Below, piece by piece: positions 1 through 10,800 of a stretch of DNA of 64,000 nt (position 1 is the stretch's first letter; every line of letters starts with the position of its first letter). The notes under the pieces are model-generated. The model was given only the letters and a program-made list of their open reading frames with translations. It ran no database searches and had not been told where the DNA came from. The position numbers were made by a program, and so were the translations under genes. Source of the stretch: Acanthosepion lycidas (lineage: Eukaryota; Mollusca; Cephalopoda; Sepiida; Sepiidae); NCBI GenBank assembly GCA_963932145.1, contig OZ010577.1, forward strand, positions 17,959,589 to 18,023,588, read 5' to 3'.

Positions 1-1890
1 GTTATTTCAATTGTTTACATTAACAGGCATTTTCAAACTAACAAATGTTTACACACCAATGAAGGTTCATTCTCACTCACAAGTCTTCCCTATATGTGTA
101 CACACTATATTCGTAAGACTGGAATACCAACAATTTCTGACACTCACTGTTCAGTACTTATAAAGGGTGTTTCATTAAGACAAATTATATATAAGGGTGT
201 TTCATTAAGATGGATCAAAGTCAGCAGAAAATAAATCAGTGTTATTGATGAAAATTTATTTATTTCTCTATCGTTTAAGTCATGGCAATTATATGTGAAA
301 AATAATATCGCCCAAATGTCTGTCAAATCTGAAAGAAAAGAAAAAAAATCATTAGACACTTAAACTTAATTTACATTTAAAATCGGTCCTAGTTATTGGA
401 ACACCTTTTAGCTGTATCCCATGTATCCAATGCTCTGTCTTTACAAGAGATGCAGGTCAGCCCAAACATTGACTTCAAATTAATAGAAGAGTAATTTATT
501 ATTTTTATATTTTAAAAAAATTATTTTTAAAATGCTAAAGATGACAAACACATGATTTCCAAGTTTTTCTCATTTGATATTTTAAACTGGATGCTAAATT
601 CCTTCATCTTTAAGAAGGAGTGGTTAACACTTTCACTTTTGCTTTCATCAAGGGATATAAATCAGTCATTATTATCATATGATAGCAGACTCTTCATAAA
701 TCCTTTTCAATGAAAACTGTACTGCTTAAATATACAATATAATATCTTAAAAATAAATGCATCCTGTCCTAGTAAAATTCTTTCTCTGTAAGGTAAGGTC
801 TTGGGTGTTGGGCTAGCCTCCTGCCTCTGTAAAATTCACAACTGAATAATTAGATGCATTTTTTATCACCTCTTAATATTCAGCACACCTGTCATTAATA
901 TTTAGATCCTCAATTGATGTGATAATATATTATATATATATAAGTGGAAATGTCAGTACCTGCTGACTGTTTACAGATGATTCTCAACAAAATCTCTTTG
1001 TGATTTCTTTAAAGCTAAGATAGTTACAAATTTTGCACCAGTGCCTTAGATTGGTGTATTAGTCCAGCTAAAAAGGCAGAATTTCAAATGATCTCCCAGC
1101 TAGTCCGTTCTCACTTCAATTCTGGCATATTACAATTCCAAAATTTAGCTTTATGCCAATTTAAGTTTTGTAACCATCTGTGTTACATAATTATACCAAA
1201 AATATTTTAAAATTATCTTAACATGACAATAATATTAAATTCTTTACTTGGAAGGAAAAAATATATTTTCAAGTTAGGCAAGCTACCCCCATTTGAGATA
1301 CTGATGCTATACAATCTACCTACATGGATTTCCTCTTCTGTCGTCTTGTACCAGACAAAACTAGATAATACAAATCTTGTGGATTTATGATGCCAATTGC
1401 TGCTTATTAAAACGTAAAAAAAAACTATAATCAGTAGCAGTAGTTCTAATGTCAGCAGTGGTAACATTGATCGGCCAAATCATAAGTAGAGATCAAAAGA
1501 GAAAATAGATGAAGGAGATTATTGCTGATCGATGACAAAAAAAAAAAAATAGTTCAGAATTACTTCCCTTGATTTTTTTATGAAAATTCCATGTCTCAAA
1601 ACATTGGCAATGCATCAAACATGCTCAAAATGGAATTGATTGCTGCAAGCATTTTAATATTCAAATGCAAATAGAGGTTAAGATAACTGCATATTTCCCA
1701 CTCTCCTCAGAGGTTCAAACTGAGGTAATAAAATGATAAGCATTTTGAATGATCTTCTTGGCAGCTTCATAGTCATGTCTTCCCCTGGTGAGAGGTTTGA
1801 GAGAAAATAATATTCCTACCCTTCTGCACCATACTAAACATAGCTTATTTAGTAGCAATCATCTTTTAAGTGACATTTTCCTTCAAGATG
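1..1890. other. AT-rich sequence without recognised genes
   Basis: No coding similarity is seen on either strand and all open frames are short and low-complexity. The one visible structure is an 18-bp direct repeat (starting AAGGGTGTTT) at 163-180 and 193-210, a 30-bp period. A short TA tract lies near 929-942. Confidence 0.6.
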
Positions 1891-1894
1891 TGAG

Positions 1895-2105
1895 CAGTCA
1901 TGGCTCTCCACAACATCCTATCCTTTTTACTTCTAACCAATATTTGTCCCTTTACTCTCCCTTCCAATCCTGTTCTGCAATCCATTTACATAAACTCATT
2001 ACATAGGTTACTCAATGTTTCCTTCTCTTCTTTCAATAAGTAGGCAGTTATGGCTCACCACAACTTCCTATCCTTGGTAACTCTAACCAATATTTGTCCC
2101 TTTTA
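1895..2105 (-). mobile_element. LINE-R (RTE-type) 3'-end fragments, two pieces
   Basis: Two stretches, about 1895-2030 and 2045-2105, repeat the same sequence (CACAAC.TCCTATCC followed by CTCTAACCAATATTTGTCCC). They resemble the minus-strand 3' part of the RTE-type LINE seen more fully at 7780-8945 and 19150-20330. No reading frame survives. The doubling looks like a local duplication. The family call rests on nucleotide resemblance by eye. Confidence 0.45.
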
Positions 2106-2109
2106 AAAT

Positions 2110-2620
2110 TTAGTGGTTGTACAAATTTTAATTAAGTCCTATCACCATCTTAAAAATATTTCAATTAATGTTATTAACATTTTTAATGAAGCCATTTTGA
2201 AAATGACATACTTGCTCAAAAAATAATGGATGTTAATGAAAGATGACAGATAAAATAAATTGAAAATACTATTTTTACTTTTTCCCCATTCTAGATTTGC
2301 AGCCATGTTTTATATCTTTTGCTGATGAAGAAGGACAGATTGCCAGTTGAAAATGCAAACAAAAAAAAACAATGTGTAACTGGGAACATGGAAAAAATTA
2401 CTAAAAACACACCCTGATTTTTTTTTCTTAGAAACATGCTTGATTGATCAAGTAATTATACTGAAGTTCTTTTATTTTTATATTATATTGGGGGTGGGGG
2501 TTGTTAAAATTGTTTTTGTTCATCCTTTCTTCTTGATTTCTGAAAACTTTTTGACAAAATGTGTTTTTGTTCATCAGTGTTTAATTCATGATTACTTGGA
2601 GAAAAGTTCTTTTTAAATTC
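2110..2620. other. AT-rich sequence, nothing recognised
   Basis: No gene, RNA or repeat family is recognised. A short G tract lies near 2490 and the T-rich content rises toward the polypyrimidine tract. Confidence 0.5.
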
Positions 2621-3362
2621 TCTTTTTTTTATTGTTTCTTTGAACTTTTAATGTTTGCGAGCTTAACTGAAATTTGGGATTCATTTTCCTTTTCAGACTT
2701 TATTTCTATTCTTTGTCTTTGTATTAAAAATCTTTTTTTTTTTCTTCTTTGTTCCTTGTTTTTGCTAACCATTTTCCTTTTCCTTTTTTTTCTTTTCATT
2801 TTTACTATTTGATCATTTCTCATCTTTTTTTATTCTCTTTTTATTTCTTTTTTCACTTTTATTCACATCCTATCTCTACTTTTTTCCTTAAATTCCAACC
2901 TTTTCATTCTCCTTTTTCTTTTTCTTTTCTTTCATTCAGTTTCTTTCTTTACATTTCCTTTATCATTTTTTCATCCTTCTTTCTTTTTAAATTCTTTTTA
3001 TGCTACAATCTTTCTATTCCAACTTGATTTTGTCAGGTTACCTTCTCCTAATTTTTAAAAGCGCTACTTGGGTGTGCTCTTCAACACTATATATACTCAG
3101 CGATATCTTGTCTCAGTCTCTTTCTCCTTACTTTTCAGCTGATACAACAGCATGTAAATCTCTCATGGAGATTGCGTCTTTCCCTTTGTAGGAAATGCTA
3201 TGTGTTTCCTTTGGAAAATGCCATGAACAATACATACAGACACACATATGTATGAACATTCATTACACACACTTTGACCACAAACTTTTAACATTAATTT
3301 GTTACACACACATTATTGTCTTTATCATTTGTAACTATTTGTTGTTTAATACATATTAATTT

Positions 3363-3400
<38 letters not shown>

Positions 3401-4110
3401 ACATTTCTTTATGGTGGACTCAATCTCTGAGTCTGCCATGTTTGTTGTGGTCATTTCAGGAGATGCACGCATTTGTCTCACAATGCGTACACAGCAACCG
3501 ACAACATATTCTTTCATTTATGTTTCCTTTCTCTTCCTGCCATCTTTGTTCATTCTTTCTTTTTTCTTTCTTTTTGCTCTTTCTCTTTTCTTTTCTTGCT
3601 TTCTTCTCTTTTCCTTCCCATTTTTTCTACCTTCTTATTTTTCTTTCTTTCATTCACTTATTAAAGTTTTTTCTTTCTTCTTTCTTTCATTCACTTATTA
3701 AAGATTTTTCTTTCGTTTTTCTTTTTCTTTTACTTGCTTTTTCTTTCTTTCTTTGTTTTTCTTTCTTTCTGTTTTCTTTCTTTCTTTTTCTCTTTCTCTT
3801 TTCTTACTTTCTTCTCTTTTCCTTCCCATTTTCTGTCTACCTTTTTATTTTTCTTTCTTTCATTCACTTATTATAGTCTCTTTCTTTCTTTTTCTTTCTC
3901 TTTTCTTTCTTTATTTCTTTTTGCTCTTTCTCTTTTCTCTTCTTACATCTGTCTTTTTTTCTTCCCATTTTTCTACTTTTTTTTTTTTTCTTTCTTTCTT
4001 TCCCTTATTATAGTTTCTTTCTTTCTTCAAATCTTTGTATTTTTCATATTTTCTTTTCATTATTTCTCCTTTTTTTTCAATATTATCTTTTCTTCCATTT
4101 TGTATTTAGC
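2620..4110. repeat. polypyrimidine (TTTC-rich) tract with higher-order repeats
   Basis: Over about 1.5 kb the plus strand is nearly all T and C, built of TTTC/TTCTT units. Within 3570-4020 a longer unit recurs: TTCTCTTTTCCTTCCCATTT, then a variable spacer, then CTTTCATTCACTTATTA, at about 3600-3664, 3810-3876 and 3930-4015. Long open frames here are low-complexity Phe/Ser/Leu translations and not genes. The LTR-like repeat at 3060-3460 splits the tract. Such a tract can form triplex DNA. Confidence 0.85.
3060..3460 (-). mobile_element. LTR-like repeat, degenerate copy
   Basis: It matches the reverse-strand LTR-like element at 32833-33304 along its length: the GCCATGAA.A.ACATACA segment, a GTTGTTTAATACATAT segment, an internal (TA)n at 3366-3396 and a GGTGGACTCAA segment near the 5' end of the element. 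It is diverged, and its 5' end is not clear. See 24481-24946 for the best copy. Confidence 0.5.
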
Positions 4111-4149
4111 TTTCACCTCCATTTTTATATGTATGTGCAGGTGGAGTAA

Positions 4150-4325
4150 TTGATAGAAGCTCAAAATATAAAATTGGAGAGTCACGTTCGTGTTCCTCTC
4201 AGATTTGTCATATTCACGCATGCACAAATACCCCCTGAGAAAGGCATAAATCCATCTCCCCCCCCCAACTAGTGGGATAAATAGTAGTATTTACATCTAG
4301 AAAAGTCATTGATATTCCAAAAAAA
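4150..4325 (+). mobile_element. 5S-SINE, 5'-truncated copy (tRNA-like part and body)
   Basis: The segment holds the second promoter-like box (CACGTTCGTGTTCCTC) and the body signature of this SINE (ATTCACGCATGCACAAATAC, then GAAAGGCATAAATCCATCTC, then a pyrimidine run and GGGATAAATAGTA). The 5S rRNA-like head is absent. It runs directly into a LINE-A 3' end in the opposite orientation. Confidence 0.55.
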
Positions 4326-4692
4326 ATTATTAATTTCACCCCAAGCAAAGCAATAATGCCACTAACATGCAAGGTGTTTCTGGAGGTTGAAGAGAATGGA
4401 AAGACTTTAATGAGAAAAAAGGAAATAAAAGAACAGGATTTACAAAGACAGCAGATGGAAATTTGTGTTGTTTTTAAATTTTGAAAGATTGTAAGTGGCT
4501 GAGAAGCAAAAAAAAAAAAAATGGAAGAGAGTTCCACAGTCAAGAAGTGCAAGAGAAGAAACTATTAGAATAGAACTTATGAGTACTTCTAGTTATTTCA
4601 ACAGTACACTTAAATTCATGTAGTCAAGGCTGTAGTACCAATGAGGAGAGCTCATTAGAACAAATGCCATGAAAATTCTTATCTTGTGTTGT
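4326..4692 (-). mobile_element. LINE-A 3' end (jockey/CR1-like), degraded
   Basis: Reading the minus strand, the C-terminal segment with FHGxC.xELxSLVP-like codons (rc of 4585-4685) is followed by the family's 3' end, which contains CACCCCAAGCAAAGCAATAA at its terminus as read on the plus strand (from 4335). Frames are broken. The same 3' end recurs at 8955, 26770, 29020 (+), 39720, 44090 (+), 57630, 59370 (+) and 62855. Confidence 0.6.
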
Positions 4693-5535
4693 TAAAATTA
4701 CCCATGTGTTTCCTCATCATTATAATCCTTTATTAATCTTCTTGGTGTGGGTAAATCAATGGTTCATTTTAACCTCTAAGCCACTATAAAATTACACAAC
4801 CAAGGATTGACTTTAGAACTGTGAAGTAACTCAATTTGCTTAACTAATGCCTTTATCAACTGCATCTTGAATGTTTTCTTTATTTTTACCATTTTGAAAA
4901 TGATGGTTTGAGATTTTATTTTTGTTTTGTGCCAAAACATATTTTTGATGTTTTTATCCTAACACTTTTATAAAAATATTTTTTCCCAATTGTAATTTCA
5001 AAGTGATTGTGTTCACTTTGAATACTACATGTAAAAGTGATTCTCATGTTTTTATATATAATATCATAGCAGCAGTAATAAAAACTAATCATGTATGATT
5101 TTGAAGTTTGTTAGAGCAAGCTAAGTTTGAACAAGATCTGATGCACAATGGGGTTGATTCACTGATTATAGATGGATTTTCAAAATTTATGTCAAAAGGG
5201 TAATGAATGAAATAAGAGGCAATTTATGGTCTCAATTTAGGGATATATATTACTCTGAGTTTAGTACATGTTGCAAATAAGGGGAATGCATTTGTTTGAA
5301 GACAATCGACTCTTATAGATTTTCATTGTGACTTTAATATATATGCATCTGATTATGTGGCTAGTCCTTAAATATGGATGCTAAAGTGCCATTATCCATA
5401 TTTTTAACAGATTTGTGCTTTAAGTAAAAACGGTATAAAATTGTTTTTCACACTTCTTCAGATTTTTAGGAAAAAAAAAAAATAAGTGGACAATATGATA
5501 TATAAATCAGTACCTCAGTCTAATAGTGGTTAATT
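4693..5535. other. AT-rich sequence, possible degenerate SINE head
   Basis: Mostly unrecognised. At 4795-4870, on the minus strand, a stretch containing AATGCCTTTATCAACTGCA resembles the tRNA-like head of the HH-SINE (compare 58875-58897), but the match is weak. Confidence 0.35.
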
Positions 5536-5539
5536 AATT

Positions 5540-5720
5540 ACAAGACAAAAAAATACTCAGAGATTATACATTTAATTCCTGGAAGAAACTAATTCAGACT
5601 AATGAAATACTATTGAGAAAGTTATGAATCTATCTCTCCCCTCAAGCTATGGGTTAAATAGTAGGACATTTAGGTGAAAAAATCATTGTTAATACAATAT
5701 TCACTTGCAAAAACAGATGA
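5540..5720 (+). mobile_element. 5S-SINE fragment (tRNA-like/body)
   Basis: It contains AAAGTTATGAATCTATCTCT, CCCCTCAAGCTATGGGTTAA and ATAGTAGG in the order found in the complete copies at 8193-8515 and 44845-45225. The head is missing or unrecognisable and there is no clear tail. Confidence 0.45.
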
Positions 5721-5963
5721 AAATATAATGTCCAGGTATTTTTTCCCAATGTTCAAAAAAGATGTTGTGTATAGGGATTGAAATTGTAGATGAACTGTCC
5801 AAAGCTTACATGTCTGATGTTAACCTTTCTACCTTACTATTTTGCCCATAGAGTGGAGGTTAAGAGGAAATAGATTCATGCCTTTTCCAAGGGCATTAGT
5901 TTAAAGTGGATGCATCAGATTTAGTCTGAAAAGTCTGTTGACTACATCTTCAGATTAGAAATC

Positions 5964-6426
5964 TGTTACATAGGAATAAAGTGTCACTGCCAACACTTGA
6001 GTTTGAACATAGATCGCCAGTCGGCAAACACCGGCAATCCCATTATTATTATTATCAATCCGGAATTATTTTCAATCCTAGTAAAGTTATTCCACCGCTG
6101 CTTGAAGGAGAAATCCTTTCCTAACCTGTGGAAGGTGTCAATCGTGTGCCAGCTTTTCAAGAACGTGGACGTACGACCTTCCCCCTTCCAGTACAGACCC
6201 ATCCGTCTCCTCAGTTTCATCCGCAAGCCTTTTGAGGCCATAATTAACAAGGCCACTTAGCACCTAGAAAAGAACAACCTCTTCAGCGACGTGCATTATG
6301 GGTTGCGGTAGACCCAATCCACTGCCAATATTTTAACTCTTTGTTATATAGGAATAAATGTCACTACCAACACTAGAGTTTGAACATAGATCGCCAGTGA
6401 GCAAACACAGGCGACCTCATTATTGA
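5964..6426 (+). mobile_element. LINE-B reverse transcriptase fragment between ~85-bp direct repeats
   Basis: The frame from about 6051 reads LVKLFHRCLKEKSFPNLWKV, then QYRPI-LLS and KPFEAIINKA, the finger region of a jockey/CR1-like reverse transcriptase just before motif A. A stop follows KAT; then LEKNNLFSDVHYGLR continues the homology. The fragment (about 6049-6342) sits between two near-identical ~85-bp direct repeats at 5964-6048 and 6343-6426, both containing GAACATAGATCGCCAGT. It is a dead fragment. A more downstream part of the same family lies at 47630-48240. Confidence 0.75.
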
Positions 6427-6880
6427 ATTAAGTAGACCATGTGACCATAGAAGAAACGCATATATCGGAGATAGTAGCGTGATGTCCAACTGATCTATGC
6501 TTCTATTCTGTCTTCTATTACTATACAGTTTGCTATTCTCTACACTATTCACTATACTATTTCTCTATACTGTTCACTATACGGATTACTATCCAAGCAA
6601 GTATTATCAAGCAGGTACTATTAGTGCAAGTGATATTCGAAGGTGCCTGACACCAGTATTGTTCAATGGCATACTATAAGTTGCATCTGTGATTACAAAA
6701 TCTCTATTACAATGATCATTATGAAAGTGACAAGTATTCATTGGTATTACAAAAGTGACAAGTATTTGTTGACATCACAAAAAATCATATTTACAATTCA
6801 ATATAGATTTTAATGATTAAAAAGAAAATGAATTTTTTCAAAAATACTTATTTAAAAATTCAAGATTAGATTATATATAT
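6427..6880. other. unrecognised AT-rich sequence
   Basis: The stretch holds short ACTATAC-type repeats near 6530-6590 and nothing else recognisable. Confidence 0.4.
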
Positions 6881-6881
6881 A

Positions 6882-6957
6882 TTAGGTTGGTGCAAAAATA
6901 ATTTCGTTTTCTAACATATGTTACTATGTGAGAAAACGAAATTATTTTTGCACCAAC

Positions 6958-6961
<4 letters not shown>
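6882..6961. mobile_element. mariner-type MITE 1 (MADE1-like), 80 bp
   Basis: A perfect hairpin: two 31-bp arms (TTAGGTTGGTGCAAAAATAA outward) around an 18-nt loop, flanked by TA on both sides (6880-6881 and 6962-6963). Length, TA target and terminal sequence match the human MADE1/Hsmar1 pattern (80 bp, TTAGGTTGGTGCAAAA). It carries no coding sequence, so mobilisation would need a mariner transposase supplied elsewhere. The perfect arms suggest recent insertion. Confidence 0.9.
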
Positions 6962-7037
<76 letters not shown>

Positions 7038-7057
7038 TGTGTGTGTGTGTGTGTGTG
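6962..7057. repeat. (TA)n then (TG)n microsatellite
   Basis: A long uninterrupted TA run starts exactly at the TA target of MITE 1 and is followed by (TG)n at about 7036-7057. Confidence 0.95.
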
Positions 7058-7445
7058 TTTGTTTAGTGTATTGGAGATCATTATTTAAACATATATTGTT
7101 AAATATAACAGACAATGAATGTCTATTATGTCATAAGCCATTCTAAAGTTCATATGTTTGCTTTAATTTCAGGTGACAATAAAGACAAAAAATTGGATAT
7201 TTTTTTTATTAAATTGGTCCTTGATCTAAGCTTTCTTTATTTTCTTTCTGAAGATGGTTCATATGAGTTGAAAGCTTAAATCAAGGACCAACTTAAATAA
7301 AAACTTAATTGCAAAAATATCCAAATGTGGACAGTTTTTGTGTTTATTTTCACTCAAAATTAAAGCAAACATACAAACTTTAGAATGACTCATGATCAGA
7401 CCTAATAGACATTCATTATCTGTTAGGTTTAACAATATATGTTTT
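7058..7445. repeat. long imperfect palindrome with hammerhead-like apex
   Basis: The left arm (about 7075-7235) and right arm (about 7272-7440) are reverse complements with scattered mismatches and indels, for example TTGGTCCTTGAT against ATCAAGGACCAA and AATGAATGTCTATTA against TAATAGACATTCATT. The apex carries CTGAAGA (7248-7254), a TTCATATGA segment and GAAAG (7270-7274), similar in plan to other hammerhead-like cores here. Inverted repeats of this kind are typical of Penelope-like or foldback elements. No coding region remains. Confidence 0.65.
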
Positions 7446-7516
7446 TTGTGTGTGTGTGTGTGTGTGCGTGTGTGCGTGTGTGCATGTGCGTGTGCGCGCG
7501 TGTGTGTGTGTGTGAG
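7446..7516. repeat. (TG)n/(TGCG) microsatellite
   Basis: An interrupted TG repeat with CG variants just outside the right arm of the palindrome. Confidence 0.9.
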
Positions 7517-7779
7517 TGATCTGTACAATTATAAAACCAATTGAATTTAATCAAATTTTCAAATTGTTTCCCATCATGCCATGTAAGTTTTTACAGCCAA
7601 TTACCTACGCTGGCACAATATTCCCTTTCCATTTGACATTTTCTGCCACAGTTGGTTTAAAAATAAATATGAAATAGAAAATTCAATGAAATCAAAAATA
7701 AGAAAAAGTATTCTTTAAAAGGAAACAAATAACTAATTTATATCTCAATAAAATTCATTCTAAAAATGTTCTTTTATGT

Positions 7780-8945
7780 GCTAGAGGTGGCTCTCCACAT
7801 CTTTCTGCCTCATTTTGCTCTTACCATTTTCACTGTTTACCATCCACCTATTTCACTATTCTGTCATCCATTCACACAAACTCACTCTTTGTCCCACTCC
7901 TCTTGCCTTTAATGTGTCTTGGGAGTGTCAAATTCTCCAAGCCCACTTTCCTCATTAGATGCACCATTAATTTTATCTGTTTTTTTTTTTTCTGATTGTA
8001 AGCATAAATGTCCTTTTTGTTACCATTTTTCTTAAATCTTTCTCATTATTCACATGTTCAGTCCATGGTATTCTTAACATCTTTCTGTAGATCTACATTC
8101 AAGTTTCTTTTTCTTCTTTAAAAAGATTATCCAGCATTCACTGTCATATAAGAGATTAGATATTATATTGCAGTTCAGAACTCTTTTTCTTCATTAAGCA
8201 ACATTGAGCCTGGTCAGTAACTAGATGAGTCACCACTCGAGAATACCAGGTGCTGTAAGCTTAGAAGTGTAGGTGGTGTAATGGATATGAGAATGAGAAT
8301 GGAAGGAGAAATCAGAGAGACAAGTTTGAATCCCAGTTGGCTTGAGAAAAATTTGTCTCCACCTCATCTTCTCCCAGCTGTGGGTTAAGTAGTAAGTATG
8401 TATGAGAAAATTATTATTATCTTCAAAAAATTCTTACAATCCAAAAATATGTTTTGGCTTTAAATAACCTGAAATAGGTTGATAAACTGAAGAGAAACAA
8501 ATAAATCTATCAATCTAAAAACATTTTCCAATCTGTTAATACTTTGCTAACTTTCTGGAAAGCATCTTTCACTATTTTCCTTCACCTTCAAATTTCTGTT
8601 ATGTTACTACACTATCCAGATAGTTAAATGTGTGCACTTGCTTGATTTTGGCATCCCCAATATGCACATTGGACTGTCTCTTTTGCTGATGACCATAACT
8701 TCTATCTTGTTATAACTAATAGTCCTTTGTTTTTTTTTTCTCTTTTGAGCTTACCATCAATACAGTATCATCTCCATATCTTTTGTCATTAAGTTTGCCA
8801 ATAATAAATGCTGGCAGTTTTTTTTCAATATTCTTACAATCGTATCTTGCTTTAAAGGCTGGTGAAAAAACATGTACTTGTCTTACTCTTATTTCTGCTT
8901 TTATGTATTTACAAATGCTATCTTCTATATGCAGCAATATTTTCT
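7780..8945 (-). pseudogene. LINE-R (RTE-type) reverse transcriptase relic, split by a SINE
   Basis: On the minus strand, 8716-8937 reads IRVRQVHVFSP, then FIIGKLNDKRYGDDTVLMVS, which is reverse transcriptase motif C with YGDD where YADD is usual. Further along, KDAFQKVSKVLTDWKMFLD (rc of about 8516-8580) and, beyond the 5S-SINE inserted at 8193-8515, KKRVLNCNIIS-LLYDSECW (rc of about 8110-8175) give the RTE connection domain. The rest, to about 7780, is the degenerate C-terminus (GLGEFD-like) and 3' part. Stops and frameshifts are many, so it is inactive. On the minus strand the order is reverse transcriptase then C-terminus, as expected. Confidence 0.8.
8193..8515 (+). mobile_element. 5S-SINE: 5S rRNA-like + tRNA-like composite
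   Basis: The head (8193-8262) matches the 3' part of 5S rRNA: TTAAGCAACATTGAGCCTGG, then TAGATGAGT.AC and GAATACCAGGTGCTGTAAGC. A tRNA-like unit follows, with an A-box-like GTAGGTGGTGTAATGG (8268-8283) and a B-box-like AAGTTTGAATCCCAGTT (about 8323-8339). The body then gives TCTCCCAGCTGTGGGTTAAG and the tail GGCTTTAAATAACCTGAAAT-AGGTTGATAA. It lies inside the LINE-R relic and splits its frame, so it is younger. Two pol III promoter-like modules in one SINE recall AmnSINE1/DeuSINEs. Confidence 0.8.
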
Positions 8946-8954
8946 TTTTCTTTT

Positions 8955-9135
8955 TTTAATCATTTCATCCAATGCCACTAAGATGCAAGGGGTTACTGGT
9001 AGTTAAAGAGGATGAAAAGACTTTAGAAGGAACTGGAAACCCAATTCTAGACAGGAAACAAGAGATAAACCTCTACTCCTGTTCAATAGATGGTGAAGGA
9101 GTGTGATCTGGACAATAGTTGAACCTCCTATTGAA
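8955..9135 (-). mobile_element. LINE-A-like 3' end
   Basis: Read on the minus strand it ends with CCCCTTGCATCTTAGTGGCA, the terminal block of LINE-A. The preceding region (rc of 9030-9130) matches the duplicated repeat at 10801-11170 (TGGGTTTCCAGTTCCTTCTA). No frame is kept. Confidence 0.55.
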
Positions 9136-9141
9136 AAATGG

Positions 9142-9296
9142 AAAATGGCATGTGGAACTAGAACAGTCTACCCTGGTGAACAAAATAAAGGGTTTCAAAC
9201 ACATGAAGAAGGCCGGAGCATACAACGGCCGTAATGTTGTGAATATGGCAATGAAAATGAGGATAACATTCTGAATAATGTAAATAATGCAAGTAA
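9142..9296 (+). mobile_element. HH-SINE body, headless copy
   Basis: Starts with ATGGCATGTGGAACTAGAAC and continues through ATGAAGA (9203-9209), GGCC (9211-9214), GGCC at 9227-9230 and the sequence GAATATGGCAATGAAAATGA. In this copy the CTGAAGA core has lost its C and the GAAA has become GTAA, so any ribozyme-like core is broken. The tRNA-like head is absent. Confidence 0.7.
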
Positions 9297-9960
9297 AAAT
9301 TATAAAAGGAAAAAAAAAAATTATTAAGTGAAAAAAGATTTTTTTTTTTAAATCTAAGAGAAAAAGTAAAACAATAAGTAAGAGAAACACATTTTGGAGT
9401 TTAGGAGGAGACAATAGAAATGTAGAGTTATGCTAAGAACACAATTCTGATCCAAGTGCATATATTCAAGTAGGGTCAGTTATCTTTATTTCCATAGCTT
9501 ATCTTAGCTTGGTATAAGGTCCTGTAGGATCAGCCATTGAGAATTAAATTATAGCGTTTCTTGGTTTATAAGCTTTGCTATTCAGATTTGCATGCTAATA
9601 CGATCTCTTATGCTCATGTTTCAGCTGTTGCATATGTTAGACTTATATGCTAATCAGCTATGAGAAATAATTGATGTTTACCCCATCATTACTATTGTTA
9701 TTTCCCACCCACCCCAATTCAGAAAGTTTAAATTAGCAGCAAGAGGCTTGTCACACCTGCAGATTGAAATGAATTCAACTCTGAAGCTCTCTCTATAAGT
9801 TCTGTCAATTTCTCTTCATGTGTTTATGTCGGAAGCCTGGAGGACCCTCGTCCATCTGAACAAAGAATTACTTGCCTTAATTGGTTTTTCATAGTCTACC
9901 TTAACACTGACTGCGCCTATAACTCAGAGCTTTGTCAATCGGAATGACACTTCGCTACCA
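9297..9960. other. unrecognised AT-rich sequence
   Basis: Nothing recognised. No long frame, palindrome or tandem repeat is seen. Confidence 0.5.
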
Positions 9961-9964
9961 GATG

Positions 9965-10018
9965 TTTTCCCCATTATCAACCTCTTTCTATTAGATGTTT
10001 TTTTCCGTTGTCATCCCT

Positions 10019-10061
<43 letters not shown>

Positions 10062-10526
10062 GATGTTTCTTTCACTGTCAACCTCTTTCTGTCAGATTTT
10101 TTATTGTTAAACTCTTCTTTCTGTCTTTCTCTCACTGATGTTTCTCTCATTGCATTGTCAACCTCTCCCTATTAGATATTTCTCCCACTGACAATGACTT
10201 CCTTTCTCTATTTCTCTCCCAGATGTTTCTTTCATTGTCAACCCCCTCTCTCTGTCTCTTCTCCAGTAGATGTTTCTCCAGTTGACATCTTCCTTTCTCT
10301 CTTTCTCTCTCTGATGTTTTTCTCATTGTCTCCTCTCTCTCTCTCTCTCTCTCACTCCATTAGATATTTCTCCCACTGACAACATCTTCCTTCCTTTCTC
10401 TTTTTCTCTCCCAGACGTTTCATTCATCATCAGCACACACCTCTCTCTTTCTCTCCCTTAGATGTTTCTCCAACTGACAATGTCTTCTTTTCTTGCTTTC
10501 TCTCTTAGATATTTCTCACATTTTCA

Positions 10527-10576
<50 letters not shown>

Positions 10577-10705
10577 AATAGATGTTTCTCCTATTTGCAA
10601 CATCTTCCTCTCTCAAATATTTCTTACATTTTCAACCTCTCTCTTTTAGAAGTTTCTCCCATTGTTCCCCCCTCTCTCTCTCTCTCAGCTGTTTCTCCCA
10701 TTGTG
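9965..10705. repeat. pyrimidine minisatellite with (TC)n
   Basis: Irregular tandem copies of a ~60-bp unit made of TTAGATGTTTCTCCCATTGT, then CAACCTCTCTC and a variable (TC)n, about ten copies in varied states. Pure (TC)n runs occur at 10021-10058 and 10529-10566. Leu/Ser-rich open frames here are translations of the repeat. Confidence 0.85.
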
Positions 10706-10800
10706 GGGTGGGGTGGGGTTGGGGGTGGTGGCGGTAGACACTGCTACGTCATCACAGCATGCATAGTAATATCACACAGCATCACTCACAAATGAAAACA

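Noticed and set aside
3316..4153. Long Phe/Ser/Leu-rich open frames that look like membrane proteins
   Set aside because: They are translations of the TTTC polypyrimidine tract in several overlapping frames and have no start context, domain or complexity.
10493..10795. Leu/Ser-rich frame of 100 codons
   Set aside because: It is a read-through of the TC minisatellite.
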